Assembly: GCA_029555925.1 (NCBI GenBank)
Contig: JAKPQU010000013.1
Span: 1 to 11,972, forward strand
DNA length: 11,972 nt
From: Bacillota bacterium
GTDB lineage: Bacteria > Eremiobacterota > SpSt-956 > JAKJGF01
Direction: 5' to 3'
Shown here: positions 5,035-11,972 of the stretch, piece after piece
How the letters are laid out: every line of letters starts with the position of its first letter
How positions within the stretch are numbered: the stretch's first letter is position 1
Translations under genes and position numbers: made by a program
Notes under the pieces: model-generated
Database searches by the model: none
The model's input: the letters and a program-made list of their open reading frames with translations, nothing else
Told to the model about the DNA's origin: nothing

Positions 5035-8000
5035 ATGAAGAGAAAAAAAGTATTTTTATTCATATTATTGTTTCTTATCCTTTTATCCTGCCTGTTTATC
5101 TATATAAGTGCAAAAATTTATCCATGGGATAAGGTAGTAGGTAAAGAAGTACAGAAAAAAATCAATGGAACCTTTTCTTTAGAGAGTGTAGCCTTTAATC
5201 TATCTCATATTACTTTGAAAAATATCGCTTTGATTTCCATGAAAGGTGAAAAAGTAATAAGTGCAGATACTGTAATAGTAGAGTATCATCTGAAAAACTA
5301 TCTGAAAAACAGTGAGCCTCTGGAATGTATAAGCCATGTTTCCGTAATAAATCCTGTAATCAATGTGACGTGTTCTTCCGAAGGCAAATGGAATTTTCAG
5401 GAGCTTTTTAAGGCAGGTGAGGAAGAGATAATACCTTTTAACGGCTCTATAGAAATCAGGGAAGGAAAAATGACATTAATATCCTATAAAAAAGATCGGC
5501 CTTTAAACCTTTCTATGACTGACATTATGGGAAAAGCTGATCTGTGGGCAAATCCTTCTTTTAATTTTTCTATCACCGGTCGTGATGGCTCGTCATGTTT
5601 ATCTCTGAAAGGAGAAGGTGACTATATAAAATCCAGATTTTCCGGCATTGCAGAGATTTCAGACATAGATATTTCAAAATGGGGGAAACTTGTCCGTATA
5701 AAACACCTGAATTTTACCGGAGGTAAAATAAATGCTAATTTATCTCTTTCTTTATTTCCCCAAAAAAACGGTGACCTTTTTTTGAATATGGAAGGAGACG
5801 GAAATATAAGAGAAGGCTCTGTAGATTGTTTTGAAGGTAAGGTTCAGGTAAATAATATCAAAGGAAATATGAGGTTTGAAGGGGATAGCCTTACTCTGTT
5901 AGATATTCAGGGCAAAAGAGAAAAGTCTTTTGTTAATATTTCCGGTAATATCTCTTTTCTTCAAAAAGATCCTTTTGTGGAAATATCACTCGATTGTCCT
6001 GATTTTCAGGTAGATCCTGTGATTGATAAATTTTTCCCTGAAGTTGAGAAATATAAGATAAAAGGAACTGCTTCTATTAAAACATTGATAACCGGACCTG
6101 CCCATAAAGCACTTTTTCTTTCTACCATAACTTCCCGGTCAATAAAAGTAAAAGGAAAAACCTGTAAGAATCTTTACGCCAGGGGATCATTCTGGGAAAA
6201 AAAGCTTCACATTCAGGACGTAACCTGTTTGTTCGGAGGAGGAGAGATATTTCTCAAAGGTTTTATACTTCTTCCTGATGAACCGGAAGAACCTGATATG
6301 AACATAACCATGGAAGTAAAAGATGTGAATCCAGCTTATCTGGGACTCTTTATACCGGAACTGGAACGTTTTAAATTGAATGGTTCCGTAAATGGTAAAA
6401 GTTTTATTCTCGGTCATAAGGATAATCCTCTCGTAAGTTCCGATGTATCTTCCTCAAAGGGATTAACATGTATGGGATTAAATTTTCAGGGTCTGAACAC
6501 TTCTTTTACTTACTTCAATAAAACCCTGAGTATAAGTAATTTTGAAGGCCATACATCTTCAGGCTCAGTCGAGCTTGTGGGGCATATAATAAATGTTAAA
6601 AATCCGGTTTTTAATGTATGTGTTGATGGCAATAATTTCAGTCTTGACGATTTACATGGTATTTTCCCCGAACTGGCCTCGACCGGTTTCTCCGGCATAT
6701 CTGATTTTTCCATAGAGATCTGTGGCAGTAAAGATGATATCATGGCAAGGGGAAATTTCTCTGATGCTTCTGTAACGACGAGAGGGCAGAAGATAGAACA
6801 TGGCAGTTGTACCTTCGAATATGCAGATAAGTTTTTTCTGGTGAGTGAGCTTTATGCCTTCTGGAATGGAAATCCTATTACCGGTAAAGGGACTGTTTCC
6901 ATCGGCTCTGAAAAGACAATTGATTTATTTTTGAATTCTTCTCAACTAAAAGCTGAAACTATTGCCTCTCTCTATCCTTCTTTAAATAAATACAAAATTA
7001 AGGGTTTACTGAAGGTTGATGTCTCGGCAAGAGGGCCTTGGGAGACTCCTCTTATTGCAGGAAATATAGAAATTCCTGATATGGATATTGATACTTATAA
7101 ATTAAAGGACTTTAAAGTCTGCGGTTATTTTAAAAACAGTGACCTGTCTATTCCTTTTATCAAAGGTAATTTATTAAATAGATCCAGCAAAAAATCTGTT
7201 CTTCCCCTTGAAGGGAAACTGACTATTTCAGGCATATCGGGTAATATGTCCGGCAATCTTCATCTTATGTCTCAGGGAGGATTGTGGCATGGAGTTAATC
7301 TGGGTAAGATAGAAACGTTCGGATATATATCGAAAAATAAAATCTTTGTTAATTATTTTAATGTAGTTGAAGGACAGGGTAAGGGGAAACTGGCAGGCAT
7401 CGGCTACATAAGCAACGATGATATAAACTTTATGTGCTGGGGCAGGAATATGGATCTTCATATCCTGGATAATATAAAAGAAATACCTGAAACACTTCAG
7501 GGCTCTCTTTCTTTTACCAGTCTTGTGAAAGGTTCTCTTGTGAAACCTGAAATAATCGGAAATTTCCTTGTTAAAAAAGGTAGATACGGGAATATAAAAT
7601 TTTCTCTTAACTCTGATTTCACTCTTCTGGAAAAGAAACTTTTATTAAATAATCTGTGTCTGTTAAGAAAAAACGGTATGTATAATATGACAGGAGAGAT
7701 AGAGCTTAAAGACAGGTATAAATTTACGGTTGAAACAGAAATGGAAGGTGCAAAGATTTCTCAGTGGAACGAATTTGCATCTGTACTGAAAACTCTTGCC
7801 GTTGATGGTGATGTAAGGGCCACTATGTTTCTGAATGGGTATTTTGACGATCTTAAAGACAGTAATTTTACAAATAAACTCGATGTAACAGGCAAAATAA
7901 CAATTTTTAACGGTACAGTAAAAGGAATCGCCATCGATGTTCTGGATACTGATTTTGCTCTCGAGGGAGGTACTGTCAATCTGGCTCATTTTAATGTGGC

Positions 8001-10389
8001 AAGGAAACATTCTTCTTTACAGGCAAAAGGTTCTTATAATATAAAAAGTAAAGAGTTAAGTTTTAATTTCGTAAGCCAGAAATTTTATTTTAAAGATTTT
8101 CAGGAGTTTTTTAATAAATATTCTCTGAAAGGGCAGGGGCAGATAAGAGGGTCATTACTCGGAACAAAGGAAAATCTTGTGGGATTGGTAGATTTTAAAC
8201 TGTTAAAACCGGAGTTCAAAGGACATGAAGTAGACTGGGCTTCAGGAATAATAAATTTTCATGGGAAAGAACTTGTAGTAAAAAGCCTTTTTGTTAAAAA
8301 GAATAATGATGTTTACGAGGGAGGAGGACATATAAATTTACTGGCAGATCCGGAATTATTCATGGTTTTTCATGCACAGGATGTAGAGATTTCTGATCTT
8401 CTCAAGATTACCATGATAAAATCTCTTCCTCCTTTAAAAGGGAAACTGTCTTTTCAAACATATCTTCGCGGGACAGTAAGTAAACCTGTTGTATCTAGCA
8501 CTATGAAAATAGAAAATATGAATATAAATTCTTTCCCTGTTGAAAGAATCAGCGCAGAATTTCATCTTACCCAGAAAGAAATAAATATAGGACATCTTGA
8601 AGTAAGATCCGGGAAAATGTTTATAACAGGTTACGGGCATATGGACAGTGGTAAGGATACATATTTGACTATGGAAGGTAAGAATATTCCTCTTGATTTA
8701 GTTGAAAAAACCTTTATGTTGGGTAATAAATTCAATCTGGAAGGCAAAATGGATTTAAACTTAAATGCATCAGGGCCTACCGATAAATTAAATTTAATAG
8801 GTTCTTTTCAGGTAATAGACGGTATGATAAATAATTATAAAATATCCAGAATAAGAAGCCTCCTGTCATATGACGGAAGTATATTGAATTTAAAAGACCT
8901 TCGTTTTGTGGAAAAGGATTTTAATCTCATAGCTAGCGGAACTGTACCTGTTACATTGAAAAGAGATAAGCTATGGGCCTGGGAATTCCCTTCTCCTATG
9001 GATATAGTTGTAACAACATCGGCCGATGATCTGAGTATTTTAAATGTTTTTAATCCTGATTTTGAAGGAACGAGAGGAGATATAAAAAGCAGTCTTCATA
9101 TAGGAGGAACTCCTGTCAGGCCTGAACTGAATGGAGAGGTTTCTGTGACAAATGGTCTGGTAACTCATAAGATATTCAGAGAGCCTTTAGATAACTTTAA
9201 AATGTCTCTTTTTGTAAACAATAAAAACATTATTCTGGATACACTGGAAGGCACTATGGGCAAAGGTTTCCTTAAAGCTTCAGGCACTGTAGGTCTTGAA
9301 AATTTTATTCCGGGAGCTATTAATATTAATATGGAGGCAAATAAGATACTCCTGGATTTACCCGACTATTTTAGATCTGAAGTAACCTTTAATTCATCAA
9401 TAAAAGGCACCTTAAGTAAACCTTTGATTAATGGGGATATAAAACTTGATGATTATGATGCCCATCTTTACAGCGGACTTCTTTCTTTTTCCTTTGATAA
9501 GAAATCGGGAAATATAGAGGATACTTTTTCTCTGATTAATTCTGATGTTAAAGTAAATAAAGAACAGAGACCACTCTTCGGTGATATGGGTAATGTAAAA
9601 CTTGACCTTAATTTAAAGATTGGCAATAATTATTGGATTGACAGTCAGATGTTTCGTATAAGACCCAGGGGAGATGTCCGAATAGGTGGAAATTTATCTT
9701 ATCCCACCCTGTCAGGTATTATCGATGTGCCGCAGGGAAGTATTAACCTTATAGGAACAAGTTTTGATATAAGAGATTCTCAATTGACCTTTATGCAGGA
9801 CAATGGATTTATACCGGTTTTATCTGTAAGAGCCAGTACTTTTTTTCAGGGTAAAGAAATTTTTGTGGATGTCCTGGGGCCGGCGAATAAAGTGAGCACT
9901 AATTTTACGTCCAATCCTCCAATGCCCAGTAATGATTTAATGCGTATGTTAAATCCTGAGATTGGATATCAGAGTAATATTGATAATTCGAATATTTTTC
10001 AGAATACAGTTCTTAACCTTACGAGCAATACTTTTTCTGGCTATGTGTTCAATCCCATTGAAGAAACCCTGAGCAAGGGCCTTGGACTGGATATTTTCTC
10101 CATAAATCTTTCTCAGAACGGCAATGTCGGTATTGAAGTAGGGAAACAGCTCAATGACTGGCTGAGTGTATCCTATCGTCTTTATAACAGAGATGAACTC
10201 AATCAACTCAACAGCAGTACCTATATAGTTGAAAGAGCAGTACTTAATCTTCAGTTTAAATTAAAACAGAGCAAGTTTGATCCTAAAATTAATTCCCCTT
10301 TAGATCCTACATTTAATTCCACTTTTAATATAGGTACAAATACAACAGGAGATTTAAATACAAGATTTCTGTTTGATTACAGATTTTGA
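5035..10389 (+). CDS. Giant AsmA/TamB-family envelope protein (TamB-like, DUF490 C-terminus)
   Basis: This 1784-residue protein is anchored by one N-terminal membrane segment (about 5-27, after KRKK), with the rest in the periplasm. Residues 30-130 resemble the AsmA/TamB N-terminal module, including VINVTCSSEGKWNFQELF. The middle is a long series of beta-strand modules marked by a G-(x)9-G pair recurring about every 104 residues. The C-terminal TamB domain (about 1480-1784) includes RIRPRGDVRIGGNLSYPTLS, then FMQDNGFIPVLSVRAS, and ends in FLFDYRF with a terminal Phe. Family members form hydrophobic grooves bridging inner and outer membranes for lipid transport and outer-membrane protein assembly. 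E. coli TamB is about 1260 residues, so this one is unusually long. No TamA/BamA gene lies beside it. The ribosome binding site is weak (AGAG about 12 nt upstream of the ATG). The stop codon merges with a heptad array, and the gene converges on the HEAT-repeat gene. Confidence 0.92.
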   Translation: MKRKKVFLFILLFLILLSCLFIYISAKIYPWDKVVGKEVQKKINGTFSLESVAFNLSHITLKNIALISMKGEKVISADTVIVEYHLKNYLKNSEPLECISHVSVINPVINVTCSSEGKWNFQELFKAGEEEIIPFNGSIEIREGKMTLISYKKDRPLNLSMTDIMGKADLWANPSFNFSITGRDGSSCLSLKGEGDYIKSRFSGIAEISDIDISKWGKLVRIKHLNFTGGKINANLSLSLFPQKNGDLFLNMEGDGNIREGSVDCFEGKVQVNNIKGNMRFEGDSLTLLDIQGKREKSFVNISGNISFLQKDPFVEISLDCPDFQVDPVIDKFFPEVEKYKIKGTASIKTLITGPAHKALFLSTITSRSIKVKGKTCKNLYARGSFWEKKLHIQDVTCLFGGGEIFLKGFILLPDEPEEPDMNITMEVKDVNPAYLGLFIPELERFKLNGSVNGKSFILGHKDNPLVSSDVSSSKGLTCMGLNFQGLNTSFTYFNKTLSISNFEGHTSSGSVELVGHIINVKNPVFNVCVDGNNFSLDDLHGIFPELASTGFSGISDFSIEICGSKDDIMARGNFSDASVTTRGQKIEHGSCTFEYADKFFLVSELYAFWNGNPITGKGTVSIGSEKTIDLFLNSSQLKAETIASLYPSLNKYKIKGLLKVDVSARGPWETPLIAGNIEIPDMDIDTYKLKDFKVCGYFKNSDLSIPFIKGNLLNRSSKKSVLPLEGKLTISGISGNMSGNLHLMSQGGLWHGVNLGKIETFGYISKNKIFVNYFNVVEGQGKGKLAGIGYISNDDINFMCWGRNMDLHILDNIKEIPETLQGSLSFTSLVKGSLVKPEIIGNFLVKKGRYGNIKFSLNSDFTLLEKKLLLNNLCLLRKNGMYNMTGEIELKDRYKFTVETEMEGAKISQWNEFASVLKTLAVDGDVRATMFLNGYFDDLKDSNFTNKLDVTGKITIFNGTVKGIAIDVLDTDFALEGGTVNLAHFNVARKHSSLQAKGSYNIKSKELSFNFVSQKFYFKDFQEFFNKYSLKGQGQIRGSLLGTKENLVGLVDFKLLKPEFKGHEVDWASGIINFHGKELVVKSLFVKKNNDVYEGGGHINLLADPELFMVFHAQDVEISDLLKITMIKSLPPLKGKLSFQTYLRGTVSKPVVSSTMKIENMNINSFPVERISAEFHLTQKEINIGHLEVRSGKMFITGYGHMDSGKDTYLTMEGKNIPLDLVEKTFMLGNKFNLEGKMDLNLNASGPTDKLNLIGSFQVIDGMINNYKISRIRSLLSYDGSILNLKDLRFVEKDFNLIASGTVPVTLKRDKLWAWEFPSPMDIVVTTSADDLSILNVFNPDFEGTRGDIKSSLHIGGTPVRPELNGEVSVTNGLVTHKIFREPLDNFKMSLFVNNKNIILDTLEGTMGKGFLKASGTVGLENFIPGAININMEANKILLDLPDYFRSEVTFNSSIKGTLSKPLINGDIKLDDYDAHLYSGLLSFSFDKKSGNIEDTFSLINSDVKVNKEQRPLFGDMGNVKLDLNLKIGNNYWIDSQMFRIRPRGDVRIGGNLSYPTLSGIIDVPQGSINLIGTSFDIRDSQLTFMQDNGFIPVLSVRASTFFQGKEIFVDVLGPANKVSTNFTSNPPMPSNDLMRMLNPEIGYQSNIDNSNIFQNTVLNLTSNTFSGYVFNPIEETLSKGLGLDIFSINLSQNGNVGIEVGKQLNDWLSVSYRLYNRDELNQLNSSTYIVERAVLNLQFKLKQSKFDPKINSPLDPTFNSTFNIGTNTTGDLNTRFLFDYRF

Positions 10390-10434
10390 GCAGTGACCAG
10401 TTAGCAGTGACCAGTTATCGGTTATCAGTTATAT
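10386..10434 (+). repeat. Heptad array starting at the TamB-like stop codon, about 7 units
   Basis: The first unit, TTGAGCA, contains the stop codon TGA (10387-10389) in the same register as the other arrays. GTGACCA, GTTAGCA, GTGACCA, GTTATCG and GTTATCA units follow, with a last degenerate one. It reads in the sense direction of the gene. The later units drift from GTGA to GTTA. Confidence 0.83.
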
Positions 10435-10472
10435 TAACAGTTACTATTAAGCGTTCACGCTTTACTGTAATC

Positions 10473-10500
10473 GTGACGAGTAACGCGTAACGCCTGACGG
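10473..10500 (+). repeat. Heptad array, GTRACGC class, 4 units, in convergent intergenic region
   Basis: Units are GTGACGA, GTAACGC, GTAACGC and CTGACGG. Two degenerate units in the opposite orientation (10451-10465) lie just before it. This is the one GTRACGC array without an adjacent gene start on either side. Confidence 0.82.
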
Positions 10501-10510
10501 ATAAGGTATC

Positions 10511-10553
10511 TGTTCACTTTTCACTTTTTCACGGCTCACGGCTCACGACTCAC
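10511..10553 (-). repeat. Heptad array overlapping the HEAT-gene stop codon, 6 units
   Basis: On the minus strand the units start with GTGAGTC, then two GTGAGCC, an 8-bp GTGAAAAA, GTGAAAA and GTGAACA. The TGA of the first unit (10550-10552) is the stop codon of the HEAT-repeat gene, following a final CAG codon. This is the same arrangement as at the stalk-protein gene. Confidence 0.87.
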
Positions 10554-11554
10554 TGTTGAATCTTTTCCACTTTCGTCAAAATATCTTCTATTGCTCTTTT
10601 TACTTCTATTTTCTTTTTTACCTTTTCTATAAGTTCTTCCATTACTTCTTTCAGCCATTGTGCCTTTTCTCTTGCAAAGGCCTGTTTAAGCCCTACCAGT
10701 ACAACCTGTCCTCCGAAATTTGTAAGAGCCTGGGCTGCATAAAATCTTACCTGGTCACTCTGGTCATTCAGGCTTTCAAGCAGTGGTTCCACCGCTCGCA
10801 TATCACCGATTTTTCCCAGTGCTTCACAGGTAAGATACCTGACCTGATCTACAGAATCTTTCAGGCATTTTAACAGGGAAGTAACTGCTGTCATATCTCC
10901 CAGTTCTCCGAGAGCCCATACTACTCTGTGTCTTACCCTTTCATCAGGATCGGAAAGGGCTTTTCTCAATACAGGCAGGGTTTCTCTGGCATTTAATTTT
11001 CCCAGGGCAGCTGCAGCATTGAATCTTATAACAGGATCCGGGTCATATATGAATTCTACAAGTGACTCTATTCTTTCCGATGCTCCGAGTTTTACCAGGG
11101 CATAGACAGCCCACAGACGAACCAGCCTGTTATTATCTTCCATCATGGCTGTTATAAGAGGACGGGCAACCTTTTCACTGCTTAACATACCAAGTGCTTC
11201 GGCAGACCTTATTCTTACTGATTCATCGTCTTCTTTTAATGAAGCCTGAAGTGCTCCCAGTGCACGTGGATCCTGTATCTGACCCAGTGCTCTTACAATG
11301 GAAGCTTTCATAGACGAATTGGAACCTTTTAATTTTTCTATTAAATGGGGGACTGCAGTATTGTCACCCAGTTTTCCCAGGGCGTATACTGCATTTTTTG
11401 CTACTTCTTCATCATCATCATTTATTGTTCTTATTAAAGCATCTACTGCTTTTTTTTCTTTCATTTCTCCAAGTATATATGCTACGTCGGCTCTAATGTC
11501 TTCTCCTTCCAGCGCAAGCATTAACAGAGCTATTATATCCTGTTTTACGATCAT
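10550..11554 (-). CDS. HEAT-repeat protein (PBS-lyase HEAT-like repeats)
   Basis: This 334-residue protein consists of about nine 31-residue HEAT-like repeats followed by a charged helical tail (about residues 280-334, many K/E, possibly coiled coil). Typical repeat cores are EEVAKNAVYALGKLGD, VRIRSAEALGML, VRHRVVWALGELGD and VRYLTCEALGKIGD, each followed by a second helix such as AVEPLLESLND. Such alpha-solenoids act as protein-binding scaffolds. Related repeats occur in phycobilin lyases, but similar proteins are common in bacteria without phycobilisomes, so lyase activity should not be inferred. I chose the ATG at 11554 because GGAGGA lies 8 nt upstream. The open frame extends to a GTG at 11584, but that lies inside a heptad array. 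There is no signal peptide. The gene converges on the TamB-like gene, and a candidate promoter lies at 11681-11709. Confidence 0.93.
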   Translation of the reverse strand: MIVKQDIIALLMLALEGEDIRADVAYILGEMKEKKAVDALIRTINDDDEEVAKNAVYALGKLGDNTAVPHLIEKLKGSNSSMKASIVRALGQIQDPRALGALQASLKEDDESVRIRSAEALGMLSSEKVARPLITAMMEDNNRLVRLWAVYALVKLGASERIESLVEFIYDPDPVIRFNAAAALGKLNARETLPVLRKALSDPDERVRHRVVWALGELGDMTAVTSLLKCLKDSVDQVRYLTCEALGKIGDMRAVEPLLESLNDQSDQVRFYAAQALTNFGGQVVLVGLKQAFAREKAQWLKEVMEELIEKVKKKIEVKRAIEDILTKVEKIQQ

Positions 11555-11577
11555 GTTTATTGTCCTCCGTTGTTTTC

Positions 11578-11598
11578 GTGACACGTAACGCGTGGCGC
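11578..11598 (+). repeat. Heptad array, GTRACGC class, 3 units, upstream of HEAT gene
   Basis: Units are GTGACAC, GTAACGC and GTGGCGC. The array lies 23 nt before the HEAT ATG (which is on the minus strand), just upstream of its GGAGGA, and reads antisense to the gene. Confidence 0.8.
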
Positions 11599-11680
11599 GA
11601 GGATTCGTTATATATAAAAGATTACAAATTTTACGGACAAATAATAAATATCTGTGTCATTATAAAATTTTTGCCAGTTA

Positions 11681-11709
11681 ATTATAAGTTACAATTTGAG
11701 AAAAAGCAA
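11681..11709 (-). promoter_or_regulatory. Candidate sigma70-type promoter for the HEAT gene
   Basis: On the minus strand TTGCTT (11704-11709) and a perfect TATAAT (11681-11686) are exactly 17 bp apart. Transcription would start near 11674, giving a leader of about 120 nt that includes the heptad array. This is a consensus match only. Confidence 0.42.
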
Positions 11710-11791
11710 TATATAAGAGAAATCAGGATTAAGGAATTTTAACTGAACAATCTGAGTGCTGATAACGGTAAATATTCCGCTGGTTATAGTC

Positions 11792-11807
11792 GTGACGCGC
11801 GTAACGG
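11792..11807 (+). repeat. Short heptad pair, GTRACGC class
   Basis: GTGACGC and GTAACGG are separated by two extra bases. They lie inside the possible relic reading frame at 11756-11896. This is the most reduced member of the family here. Confidence 0.55.
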
Positions 11808-11972
11808 GAGGAGACAAAATTACAGATTATACGGTGTCGTATGCAGGCACCACCAAGAATCTATCAGAAAAAGTAAGTACCGCTACAGGTAAATTTATAT
11901 GAAAATGATGAAGTTTGCACCTTCACTGGATGTTGATTTTCATATTTGGTTGTGACCGCTCCGGTCATGTCT

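Larger units (their letters stand above)
11555..11972. other. Region without a clear gene, upstream of the HEAT gene
   Basis: This holds the HEAT-gene leader with a heptad array, its candidate promoter, a second short heptad pair (11792-11807) and a perfect hairpin TGACCG-CTC-CGGTCA (11953-11967). A 46-codon open frame (11756-11896, plus) and a 36-codon frame open to the window edge (11972 to 11864, minus) look somewhat protein-like. They overlap each other and match nothing I recognise. At most they may be gene relics. Confidence 0.5.

Noticed and set aside
7663..8010. Antisense ORFs within the TamB-like, creatininase-family and stalk genes
   Set aside because: They are shadows of strongly supported genes and have no domain or start signal.
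11555..11584. GTG start 10 codons upstream of the HEAT ATG
   Set aside because: It lies inside a heptad array, while GGAGGA is placed correctly for the ATG at 11554.
11899..11955. 18-codon ORF MKMMKFAPSLDVDFHIWL
   Set aside because: It has no ribosome binding site, is very short, and has no recognisable similarity.
11864..11972. Minus-strand frame open to the window edge (36 codons)
   Set aside because: It could be the tail of a gene outside the window, but it is short, overlaps a plus-strand frame, and has no recognisable motif.

Overview
This is a low-GC bacterial chromosomal window carrying five intact protein genes and one decayed gene. The intergenic DNA is dominated by tandem 7-bp repeats. 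The large AsmA/TamB-type protein, with an N-terminal membrane anchor and an aromatic C-terminus, indicates a diderm (two-membrane) bacterium. A copper-amine-oxidase-type stalk protein, a HEAT-repeat protein, a TPR protein and a divergent creatininase-family hydrolase fit an uncultivated low-GC lineage. The sequence alone does not let me name the phylum.

Layout. 1-482: no gene; repeat-rich, with a possible promoter at 255-283. 483-980 (+): four-TPR protein. 1083-1835 (+): creatininase-family metallohydrolase. 1922-2379 (-): remnant of a PEP/pyruvate-binding dikinase (PEP synthase-like) gene with large internal deletions. 2479-4701 (-): secreted stalk-domain protein with four copies of a roughly 80-residue beta-rich repeat. 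4702-5034: divergent regulatory region with clustered dyads. 5035-10389 (+): 1784-residue TamB/AsmA-like envelope protein. 10390-10549: convergent intergenic region made largely of heptads. 10550-11554 (-): HEAT-repeat protein. 11555-11972: no clear gene; a promoter for the HEAT gene and possible gene remnants.

The stalk protein and the TamB-like protein are divergently transcribed and both act in the cell envelope. The TPR and HEAT proteins are generic protein-binding scaffolds. Nothing here defines one pathway, and no TamA/BamA-type partner is visible.

The most unusual feature is a family of 13 tandem heptanucleotide arrays sharing the core GTRANNN. Wherever an array can be assigned to a gene end, the GTRA strand points away from that gene. 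Arrays at 5' ends are of the CpG-rich GTRACGC class. Arrays at 3' ends are of GTGAACA, GTGAGTC or GTGACCA classes, and they begin at, or actually supply, the stop codon. In three genes the arrays end 22-27 nt before the start codon.
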